Below the pieces are notes generated by a model. The model was not told the origin of the DNA. It worked only from the letters and a program-made list of their open reading frames with translations, and did not search any database. A DNA stretch of 6,781 nt, taken from positions 1 through 6,781 of the forward strand of contig CBDVBZ010000165.1 in NCBI GenBank assembly GCA_965372355.1, read 5' to 3'. The translations under genes were made by a program, and so were the position numbers. Below are positions 1 through 6,501 of this stretch, piece by piece. Source of the stretch: CBDVBZ01 sp965372355. GTDB taxonomy: Bacteria; Krumholzibacteriota; Krumholzibacteriia; WVZY01. How positions within the stretch are numbered: the first letter of the stretch is position 1; each line of letters begins with the position of its first letter.

Positions 1-2
1 AG

Positions 3-8
3 AGGAGG
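3..8 (+). promoter_or_regulatory. Ribosome binding site of the GT4 gene
   Basis: AGGAGG, a full anti-Shine-Dalgarno match, lies 11 bases upstream of the GTG at 20. A second purine-rich GAGGA at 13-17 is too close to the start to be the main site. The strong site supports the GTG at 20 over the in-frame ATG at 32, which would remove the first beta strand of the Rossmann fold. No promoter can be judged because only 19 bases precede the gene. Confidence 0.7.
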
Positions 9-19
9 AAAAGAGGACA

Positions 20-1336
20 GTGAGAATTGCGATGTTGGCTTGGGAGTCTTTGCACTCGATCGCCGTGGGAGGCGCAGCGGTGGTGGTCACCGAGTTGTCC
101 GCCGCCATGGAGCGGCGCGGTCACGACGTGCACGTGTTTACACGCATGGTTCCAGGACAGCGTTACCACGAGCGGATCGACGGGGTTCACTACCACCGTT
201 GCCCGTACCCGGCACACGACGATTTTGTCGACGACGTCAACAACATGTGCCGTGTGATCGTCGATCGGTTCTTTACCGTCGAGGACATGATGGGCACCTT
301 CGACATCGTTCACGCCCACGACTGGCTTGCGGTAAACGCGATGATATGGATCAAGCAGGGGCGCGGACCCAAGTGTGTGCTCACGATCCACTCGACGGAG
401 TACGCGAGATGCGGCAACGCTTTCCCCGGCGGGCAACCCGCGCGAGTGCGCGATCAGGAGCGCGCCGGCACGTACTGGGCCGACAAGGTGATATGCGTGT
501 CGAACGCGACACGGAACGAGATTATGTGGATGTATGAGGTGCCCGACTGGAAGGCGTACGCCGTTTACAACGGCGTCAGTTCGGAGCGCTTCAACAAGGA
601 TGTGGATGAGGGGAGCGTCAAGCAGGCCTATGGCATCGGTCCCCTGGATCCGACGGTGCTTTTCTGCGGACGCCTGGAATGGCAGAAGGGGCCGGATCTC
701 CTTGTCGAGGCGATTCCGGCGGTGCTGCGCGGTCACCCGAATGCCAAGTTCGTTTTTGTCGGCGATGGCAGCATGCGGCCGGAACTGGAGCGCCGTGTGT
801 GGCAGGTTGGCGCCGGGCCCGCGGTCAGGTTTCTGGGTTTCCGTGATGGCGACAGCCTGGTCGAGTTGTACAAGATGTGCGACGCCGTCTGTGTCCCGAG
901 CCGTAACGAGCCGTTCGGGATCGTCATCCTCGAAGCCTGGAGCGCGGGCAAGCCCGTTGTTGCGACTGACGTGGGTGGGCCCAACGAATTCGTGCAGGCG
1001 GATTTCGATGGATTGAAAATCGCACCGCACCCCGACTCGATTGCCTGGGGTCTGGGGGCGCTCATGTCGGACTTCGAGAGAGCGCGGTGGATGGGGCAGA
1101 ACGGGAGACGAACGGTCATCGAGCGCTTTTCGTGGGATGTGATCGCGTCGCACACACTCGGTGTGTATGGTTTTGCGCCGAAACCTCTCTCCGAGGAGAT
1201 CGGCGATATCGAGAGTAGGAAGGAAAAGAAGACCCCGCAACTGTCTCCGCCTCGGCGCCTCCGTCGCCGGACTTCCATGGGAACGGCAACCGTTGACGAC
1301 GCACGAGCGTTCGAGGAGGGGGCGACACAGGGATGA
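20..1336 (+). CDS. GT4 family glycosyltransferase, glycogen synthase-like
   Basis: Probable retaining GT-B glucosyltransferase that extends alpha-1,4-glucan from a sugar nucleotide (ADP- or UDP-glucose) in the cytoplasm. It has 438 aa and a GTG start. The N-terminal domain shows the GG loop at residues 17-18, HAHDWLAV at 98-105 and TIHSTEY at 122-128, all typical of glycogen synthase-like GT4 proteins. The C-terminal domain carries GRLEWQKG at 217-224 (R218 and K223 are likely phosphate-binding residues), a VGDG turn, and the EX7E motif with E297 and E305 inside NEPFGIVILE. The GT-B fold ends near residue 385. Residues 387-438 form an extra basic, proline- and arginine-rich tail that I do not recognise. 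The stop overlaps the start of a GH57 branching enzyme, and phosphorylase and MalQ genes follow, which strongly supports glycogen synthesis over another GT4 role. The donor cannot be read from sequence. Transfer to a cell-surface glycan is the main alternative, but is unlikely here. There is no signal peptide. Confidence 0.87.
   Translation: MRIAMLAWESLHSIAVGGAAVVVTELSAAMERRGHDVHVFTRMVPGQRYHERIDGVHYHRCPYPAHDDFVDDVNNMCRVIVDRFFTVEDMMGTFDIVHAHDWLAVNAMIWIKQGRGPKCVLTIHSTEYARCGNAFPGGQPARVRDQERAGTYWADKVICVSNATRNEIMWMYEVPDWKAYAVYNGVSSERFNKDVDEGSVKQAYGIGPLDPTVLFCGRLEWQKGPDLLVEAIPAVLRGHPNAKFVFVGDGSMRPELERRVWQVGAGPAVRFLGFRDGDSLVELYKMCDAVCVPSRNEPFGIVILEAWSAGKPVVATDVGGPNEFVQADFDGLKIAPHPDSIAWGLGALMSDFERARWMGQNGRRTVIERFSWDVIASHTLGVYGFAPKPLSEEIGDIESRKEKKTPQLSPPRRLRRRTSMGTATVDDARAFEEGATQG
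1333..1336 (+). other. ATGA stop/start overlap, likely translational coupling
   Basis: The TGA stop of the GT4 gene (1334-1336) overlaps the ATG of the branching enzyme (1333-1335). A GAGGAGGG stretch at 1313-1320, inside the upstream coding region, lies 12 bases before the ATG and could serve as its ribosome binding site. The arrangement suggests translational coupling of chain elongation and branching. Confidence 0.75.
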
Positions 1337-3033
1337 GCCTTGGTAGTTTCTGCCTGGTACTCCACGGGCACTTACCCTATGTACTTCGTCACGGCACCTG
1401 GCCGCACGGTGAAGATTGGCTCTACGAAGCAGCGGCGGAAACCTATCTGCCGATTCTCGCGACGCTGCACGAATGTGACTACCTCGAAGCGACACCACGG
1501 ATCACGATCGGTCTGACGCCCATTCTTCTCGAACAGCTCGCCCACGAGGATTTCAAAAACGGTTTCGAGGTCTACCTCAGAGACCGTCTGGACCGTGCCG
1601 CGTCCGATCGCAAGGAGTTCGAAGCACGCGGCGAGGCGCACTTTGCGCACCTCGCCGGTATGTGGGAACGCTTCTACGAACAGTGTGCCGACCAGTTTGC
1701 GGAGATCGGCAGGAACATTCCCCGGGCGTATGCCGAGTGTGCGCGGCGTGGTTGGGTGGAGATCCTTACCTCGAGTGCAACCCACGCATACCTTCCCCTT
1801 CTCTACGAGGACTCATCGGTGGCCGCCCAGCTCCGCGCGGGTGTCGCGACGTCCGAGAAGATTCTTGGCTTCAAACCGACGGGTGTGTGGCTGCCCGAGT
1901 GCGCCTATCGCCCGCCCGGTCCGTGGTACGCGCCGATTTCGTGGGGACACCCCAGAGACCGCTCGGGCACCGAGCGGTTTGTCGTCGATGAGGGCTTGAC
2001 CCATTTCTTTGTGGAGAACCAGCTCGTCGAGCACAGCCGGAGCGAATGGGTCCACAACAAGGGATGGCACAAGGTGGACTGGGAGGAGGCGGCGAAGTAT
2101 CCCAATCGAGGCTGGCGATCGGTGCAGGAGCCGGTGCGGGTGGCAAGTGATGGCTCCAAACCCAGCGGCGCCACCGCGTTCGCCCGCGACCCGTTGATCT
2201 GCGAGAAGGTCTGGTCCGGTGACGTGGGTTATCCGGCCGACGGCGTCTATCTCGAGTTTCACAAAAAGCACGGCGAGCGCCGAGGCCTTAGGTACTGGAA
2301 GATCACGGGTCACAAACTGGGTCTGGGCGCCAAGGAGCCGTACCACCCGCAGGATATCGATGGCAAGATCCACGAGCACGCGACCCATTTCTGTGACCAG
2401 GTCAGGCAGCGGCTGCGCGAGTACCGCGACCGGACCGGGCGCTACGGCACCGTCGTGGCGTGTTTTGATGCCGAACTCTTTGGGCACTGGTGGTTCGAAG
2501 GGCCCCGGTTCGTACGTGACGTGATCCTGACCCTGAATGCCGACCCCGATATCGATCTCTCCACGACGGCCTCCCACCTGGAGAACCACCCCCCGGACAA
2601 GGCCGTCTGGCTTCCCGAGGGCTCGTGGGGTGACGGGGGAGACCACCGCGTGTGGGTCAACGACCGGGTCAGCTGGATGTGGGATGTGGAGTACCGTTGC
2701 GAGGCCCTGTTTGGCAAGCTGACCTTCCAGACGCCCTGGCGGGAGAGGCCGGAACTGGCGGAAATCCTCAAGAAAGCGGCTCGTGAATTGCTACTGCTCC
2801 AGGCCAGTGACTGGCCTTTTGTCGTTGCCCGCGATCAGGCCGTCGATTATGGTATCAAACGCTTCATACAGCATGCGGGCCGCTTCGAGTGCGTGGCGGA
2901 CATCGCCGAGAAACTAAGCGGTAACTCCAATTATCTCAACCAACTAACAGACGTTGAAACGTTCGAAATCAAGGACGCGGAAGTTCACGATGTCGTCTTT
3001 CCGACCATCGATCTCGAATGGTGGAGCGTGTAA
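1333..3033 (+). CDS. 1,4-alpha-glucan branching enzyme, GH57 family
   Basis: Cuts an alpha-1,4 chain and reattaches it by an alpha-1,6 bond, creating branch points in glycogen. It has 566 aa, which suits bacterial GH57 branching enzymes. The GH57 motifs appear in order: HGHLPY at residues 11-16; a SSATHAYLPLL segment around H151; GVWLPECAY with the predicted nucleophile E189; FDAELFGHWWFEGP with the predicted acid/base D379; and QASDWPF with D493 and W494 in the C-terminal helical region. The C-terminus ends in the family-typical HDVVFPTIDLEWW. The assignment of E189 and D379 follows the characterised Thermococcus kodakarensis enzyme TK1436 (E183, D354). The HGWW-type motif after the acid/base separates branching enzymes from GH57 amylases and 4-alpha-glucanotransferases. 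It lacks the C-terminal helix-hairpin-helix extension of TK1436. The start is set by the ATGA overlap and by the beta strand that begins at residue 5. GH57 enzymes of this group can also hydrolyse or disproportionate glucan, so the branching activity is a family-based prediction. Confidence 0.9.
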   Translation: MSLGSFCLVLHGHLPYVLRHGTWPHGEDWLYEAAAETYLPILATLHECDYLEATPRITIGLTPILLEQLAHEDFKNGFEVYLRDRLDRAASDRKEFEARGEAHFAHLAGMWERFYEQCADQFAEIGRNIPRAYAECARRGWVEILTSSATHAYLPLLYEDSSVAAQLRAGVATSEKILGFKPTGVWLPECAYRPPGPWYAPISWGHPRDRSGTERFVVDEGLTHFFVENQLVEHSRSEWVHNKGWHKVDWEEAAKYPNRGWRSVQEPVRVASDGSKPSGATAFARDPLICEKVWSGDVGYPADGVYLEFHKKHGERRGLRYWKITGHKLGLGAKEPYHPQDIDGKIHEHATHFCDQVRQRLREYRDRTGRYGTVVACFDAELFGHWWFEGPRFVRDVILTLNADPDIDLSTTASHLENHPPDKAVWLPEGSWGDGGDHRVWVNDRVSWMWDVEYRCEALFGKLTFQTPWRERPELAEILKKAARELLLLQASDWPFVVARDQAVDYGIKRFIQHAGRFECVADIAEKLSGNSNYLNQLTDVETFEIKDAEVHDVVFPTIDLEWWSV

Positions 3034-3055
3034 CGTGGGCCTGGGTTCCCCTCCC

Positions 3056-3060
3056 AAGGA
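3056..3060 (+). promoter_or_regulatory. Ribosome binding site deciding the phosphorylase start
   Basis: AAGGA lies 10 bases before the ATG at 3071. The reading frame is open back to an ATG at 2954, inside the branching enzyme gene. A GTG at 3035, just after the branching enzyme stop, is a second choice, with GGTGGAG at 3020-3026 upstream of it. I prefer 3071 because it has an ATG and a clear site, and because it places the conserved NELARNLFWTW segment about 20 residues in, as is usual for DUF3417 proteins. Confidence 0.6.
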
Positions 3061-3070
3061 TGGCGCAGGA

Positions 3071-5269
3071 ATGCACACGGAGTCGAATCTTCAAGAGGAA
3101 AACGCTGCCGAAATGCGCGGGCGACTCAATGAGCTGGCGCGCAACCTGTTCTGGACCTGGCACGTGGAAGTCCGGGATATTTTCCGCGATTTAAATCCAA
3201 CCCTTTGGAGAGAAAAGAGTTACAATCCTCTTTCCTTTCTCGACAACCTTTCCGACGAATATCTGGCCAAAAGGGTCAAAACCATGGCACTCCGGTCACG
3301 GATCACGCGCGCCCACTACGTGCTCCGCGACTATCTGGATGATACGGATACTTGGGGTCACCGGCATGTACGGTCGCTCCGCGTCAGACCGGTGGCCTAT
3401 TTTTCCATGGAGTTCGGGTTGCACGAGTCGCTCCGGATCTACTCCGGTGGGCTCGGGGTGCTGGCCGGCGACCACCTCAAGGGCGCCTCCGATCTCGATG
3501 TGCCGCTGATCGGCGTGGGGATGCTCTATGCCAAGGGCTATTTCAACCAGACCCTCGATATCAACGGATGGCAGCAGGAACACTACTTCGACGCCGATGT
3601 CACGCGGTTACCCGTCGAGCTTGCCCACGGCACGGATGGGAAACCGCTTCGAATCATCCTGAGGACCAACCACGACGACGAGATACACGTCCAGGCGTGG
3701 ACGGCGCGTGTGGGGCGGTGTCACCTGATCCTGCTCGACACGAATGTCGACGAGAATACCGAGGAAAACAGGGAACTGACGGCGCAGCTCTATGGCGGTG
3801 ACAACCGGGTCCGCATAAGGCAGGAATTCGTGCTCGGTGTGGGCGGCATGCGCGCACTCCACGGCATGGGTATCCAACCCGGCGTCGTCCATTTGAACGA
3901 GGGCCACAACGCCTTCGCGCTCCTCGAGCTGGCCAGACACGTGATGAACCGTGACGGACGGTCTTTTGATGACATACGAGAGATCGTGGCCGGGATGAGC
4001 GCGTTTACGACACACACACCCGTGCCGGCGGGTCACGACCGGTTCGACGCCGGGCTTGTCGAGGACACACTCGGCAGCCTCCGCGAGGAAATCGGTTTGT
4101 CGCAGGAGGAGTTTTTGGCACTCGGCCGAACGAATCCCGACGACAGCAACGAGACTTTTTGTATGACCGTTCTGGGCCTAAAGATGTCACGCCGTAGAAA
4201 CGCGGTTTCGAGCCTGCACCGGCGGGTGAGCAAGGGGATGTGGCGCTCGATTTGGCCAGACAGAGCGCTGGAAGACGTGCCGATCGCCCACATTACCAAC
4301 GGCATTCATGTGGGCACATGGCTGGCGCCGGAGATGGATCGCTTATACCGGCGCTGGCTGGGTGAGGAGTGGCGCGGCCGTATGTTCGATCCCGATGTGT
4401 GGGAGCCTATCGAAGAGATGTACGACGAAGAGCTGTGGGAACAGAGCGAGATCCTGCGCAGCCGTCTTGTCGATTTCGCCCGGGATCGGGTTCGCCAGCA
4501 GACCGCTGCCCGGGGTGAGGAGGATCCCACCGACGACCCCGACAAGCCATTTCTCAACTCGTCCGTCCTGACCATCGGTGTGGCCAGACGGTTTGCCCCG
4601 TACAAACGCAGCGATCTCCTGCTGCGGGACGAAGAGCGGCTCGATCGTCTGATCAACAAACCGGGGAGACCGGTCCAGATCATCTTTGCCGGTAAGGCGC
4701 ATCCGGCGGACGACGAAGGGAAAAAGCTCATCCAGAAGATATTCAACGCGGCCCGCGATCCGCGTTTTGTTGGCAAGATTGTGTTTCTCGAAAACTACGA
4801 CTTCAATATCACCAGACAGCTCGTCCATGGCGTGGATGTATGGCTCAATACACCGCGACGTCCGCTCGAGGCCTGCGGTACCAGCGGGATGAAGGCCGTT
4901 TTGAACGGCGCCCTGAACCTGTCGGTGATCGACGGTTGGTGGGCGGAAGCCTACGACGGCACGAACGGTTTTGCGATTGGCCGGGGTGGCGAGCACGCGG
5001 ACTGGGCACAGCAGGATCATCATGATCTCGGATCACTCTTTCATGTGCTCGAGAACGAGGTCATCCCCATGTTCTACAACCGCGACGAAGATGGCGTCCC
5101 TCGGAATTGGGTGCGCTTCCAGAAGAATGCCATTCGAACACTGGCCTGGCGCTTTAGCAGTCATCGAATGGTGAGCGAATACGTATTGAACTGCTATGTC
5201 CCCGCCGCGGGCGGGACCACATCGTCATTTGCCGCGACCGAACGTCTGCTGCACGACGGCAGCTGGTAA
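3071..5269 (+). CDS. glgP: Alpha-glucan (glycogen/maltodextrin) phosphorylase, GT35, with DUF3417 N-terminus
   Basis: PLP-dependent enzyme that releases glucose 1-phosphate from non-reducing ends of alpha-1,4-glucan using phosphate; cytoplasmic. With the start at 3071 it has 732 aa. Residues about 18-65 (ELARNLFWTW, then DLNPTLW and YNP) match the DUF3417 region found in the non-animal-type phosphorylase subfamily. Conserved phosphorylase blocks follow: SMEFG at 112-116, SGGLGVLAGDH at 125-135, HLNEGH at 274-279, TTHTPVPAGHD at 313-323 (H315 aligns with the substrate-site histidine), TNGIH at 409-413, RRFAPYKR at 506-513, FAGKAHPAD at 539-547 and ACGTSGMK, whose K608 is the predicted PLP lysine. 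All expected catalytic landmarks are present, so the enzyme should be active. It follows the branching enzyme by 37 bases and precedes another GH57 gene by 11, consistent with one transcript. No N-terminal phosphorylation or AMP site of the animal type is seen. Glycogen versus free maltodextrin preference cannot be told. A stretch around 3180-3245 is less GC-rich than the rest but encodes normal DUF3417 sequence. Confidence 0.93.
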   Translation: MHTESNLQEENAAEMRGRLNELARNLFWTWHVEVRDIFRDLNPTLWREKSYNPLSFLDNLSDEYLAKRVKTMALRSRITRAHYVLRDYLDDTDTWGHRHVRSLRVRPVAYFSMEFGLHESLRIYSGGLGVLAGDHLKGASDLDVPLIGVGMLYAKGYFNQTLDINGWQQEHYFDADVTRLPVELAHGTDGKPLRIILRTNHDDEIHVQAWTARVGRCHLILLDTNVDENTEENRELTAQLYGGDNRVRIRQEFVLGVGGMRALHGMGIQPGVVHLNEGHNAFALLELARHVMNRDGRSFDDIREIVAGMSAFTTHTPVPAGHDRFDAGLVEDTLGSLREEIGLSQEEFLALGRTNPDDSNETFCMTVLGLKMSRRRNAVSSLHRRVSKGMWRSIWPDRALEDVPIAHITNGIHVGTWLAPEMDRLYRRWLGEEWRGRMFDPDVWEPIEEMYDEELWEQSEILRSRLVDFARDRVRQQTAARGEEDPTDDPDKPFLNSSVLTIGVARRFAPYKRSDLLLRDEERLDRLINKPGRPVQIIFAGKAHPADDEGKKLIQKIFNAARDPRFVGKIVFLENYDFNITRQLVHGVDVWLNTPRRPLEACGTSGMKAVLNGALNLSVIDGWWAEAYDGTNGFAIGRGGEHADWAQQDHHDLGSLFHVLENEVIPMFYNRDEDGVPRNWVRFQKNAIRTLAWRFSSHRMVSEYVLNCYVPAAGGTTSSFAATERLLHDGSW

Positions 5270-5272
5270 AGG
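5268..5272 (+). promoter_or_regulatory. Ribosome binding site of the second GH57 gene
   Basis: AAAGG overlaps the TAA stop of glgP (5267-5269) and lies 8 bases before the GTG at 5281. It is weak but well spaced. The next in-frame ATG is at 5338, inside the conserved HMHQP motif, and would destroy motif 1. The GTG start is therefore preferred. Confidence 0.5.
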
Positions 5273-5280
5273 CCACGAAC

Positions 5281-6492
5281 GTGAACCCGACCCACCCGAC
5301 AGGCCCGACGCAGATCTGCCACGCGCTGGGTCTGCACATGCATCAGCCCCCCGACAACCTTCGTATTCTGATCGAATCGAACGAATTCGAGGCGGAACAG
5401 ATCATCCGCTGTTACGACCGTGTCCCCCGCTTCGCCCGGGAATACAAAGATGTCGCGCGGCTCCACGTCGGGTTCTCAGGCATTCTCCTCGAACAGTTTC
5501 GCTCGCCGGACATCATAGACCGTTACCGGCGTTTTGTAGATATCCCCGCGATGCTCAACAACTACCGCGAGGCCGACAACATCGAACCCATCGGGATGGG
5601 TTACTTTCACCCGATCTTTCCGCTCATACCGCGTGAGGACTGGGACGAACATCTCATCGCGGGCCGGGAGCTTACCGCGGAGGTCTTTGGCCGGGAGCCG
5701 CGCGGGTTCTGGCCGCCGGAGATGGCCTTCGATATGGCGATGGTACCGGCGCTGGTCGAGGCGGGTTACGACTATGTGGTCGTGGACGGTGTCCATGTCA
5801 AGGCGACGCCGGAAGGGGAACCCCTGAACCCTTACCGGCCGTATATCGCCCGCAGGGACGGAGCCGCGATCACGGTGATCCCGCGTGACCGCGATGTCTC
5901 AAACGCGCAGGAAAGCGGGATGGACGCGGGATGGTTTAGCAACGAAGTCTCTCAGAGAGTCCGGCTACCTTCGGATGCTGTGGCGCCGGGACTCATGACG
6001 ACGTGGTCGGACGGAGAGAATGGTGGATGGTTTCGCAATATGGACGAGGGCGCCAGTTTCTTCGGTTACTTCTTCGCGCCCTTTATGGCGCAGGTGCGTT
6101 CCGGTTCGACACCGATCCGGCCGGTGTTGATGTCGCGCTTTATCGAGCGTCATAAGCCTGAGATCGAAGCACACGTTCAAACGGGCGCCTGGAATGTGGC
6201 CGACACATCGGGGTACGATTTCGCGCAGTGGGCCGGATCGGAAAACCAGCGCGAGGCCATCGCCAAAATCTTCGAGGTAAGCGGCCGCTACTGGAAGCTC
6301 ACGAAGGTTGATGTACCGGAGGACGCGCGAGGCGATCTGGCACGCGCGCGCCAACTCATCCTCGAGAGTGAGACGAGCTGTTATCTCTTCTGGGGCGACG
6401 ATTGGGTCCCGAAGCTTTACCACCGTACCCGGCGCGTCGAAGAATTGTTGAGCACGGTGGAAAGGGCGGCCGGTCTGTCGGAACCCGCGTGA
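5281..6492 (+). CDS. GH57 family glycoside hydrolase/transglycosylase of unassigned specificity
   Basis: Predicted retaining enzyme acting on alpha-glucan in the cytoplasm; 403 aa with a GTG start and no signal peptide. The five GH57 motifs are readable: LHMHQPP (H19, H21, Q22); GMGYFHPIFPL at residues 105-115 with H110; GFWPPEMAF with the predicted nucleophile E147; TWSDGENGGWFRN with the predicted acid/base D244; and ESETSCYLFWGDDW at 362-375. The SDGEN motif resembles the amylase, amylopullulanase and 4-alpha-glucanotransferase branches of GH57, not the DAELFGHWW type of the branching enzyme two genes upstream, so this is not a recent duplicate of that gene. It is shorter than the Thermococcus litoralis 4-alpha-glucanotransferase and much shorter than amylopullulanases, and has little beyond the catalytic barrel and helical part. 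Its position between glgP and malQ suggests processing of phosphorylase limit dextrins (debranching), alpha-amylase activity or glucan transfer. I cannot choose among these from sequence. Family membership is certain; the substrate is not. Confidence 0.88.
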   Translation: MNPTHPTGPTQICHALGLHMHQPPDNLRILIESNEFEAEQIIRCYDRVPRFAREYKDVARLHVGFSGILLEQFRSPDIIDRYRRFVDIPAMLNNYREADNIEPIGMGYFHPIFPLIPREDWDEHLIAGRELTAEVFGREPRGFWPPEMAFDMAMVPALVEAGYDYVVVDGVHVKATPEGEPLNPYRPYIARRDGAAITVIPRDRDVSNAQESGMDAGWFSNEVSQRVRLPSDAVAPGLMTTWSDGENGGWFRNMDEGASFFGYFFAPFMAQVRSGSTPIRPVLMSRFIERHKPEIEAHVQTGAWNVADTSGYDFAQWAGSENQREAIAKIFEVSGRYWKLTKVDVPEDARGDLARARQLILESETSCYLFWGDDWVPKLYHRTRRVEELLSTVERAAGLSEPA

Positions 6493-6501
6493 GTAGAGTT
6501 G

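Noticed and set aside
733..1371. A 212-codon open frame on the minus strand across the 3' half of the GT4 gene
   Set aside because: The plus strand here encodes the conserved EX7E and GRLEWQKG region of a GT4 enzyme. The antisense product resembles no family, and such frames are common opposite GC-rich genes.
1813..2646. A 277-codon open frame on the minus strand inside the branching enzyme gene
   Set aside because: It lies wholly opposite conserved GH57 catalytic sequence, including E189 and D379. Its composition is what an antisense shadow of a GC-rich gene gives, and no ribosome binding site or family motif supports it.
3034..3070. The 37-base gap between the branching enzyme and glgP, considered as a promoter or terminator
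   Set aside because: It is short and GC-rich, with no stable stem-loop followed by a T run and no recognisable promoter elements. It holds only the ribosome binding site.
3180..3245. A locally AT-richer stretch inside glgP, considered as a sign of a promoter or foreign DNA
   Set aside because: It encodes an uninterrupted, family-typical DUF3417 segment (DLNPTLW, YNP). The composition follows from Asn, Lys and Phe codons. No convincing -35/-10 pair or boundary repeats were seen.
4343..5023. A 226-codon open frame on the minus strand inside glgP
   Set aside because: It is antisense to the most conserved part of the phosphorylase (RRFAPYKR and the PLP lysine region). No family resemblance was seen.
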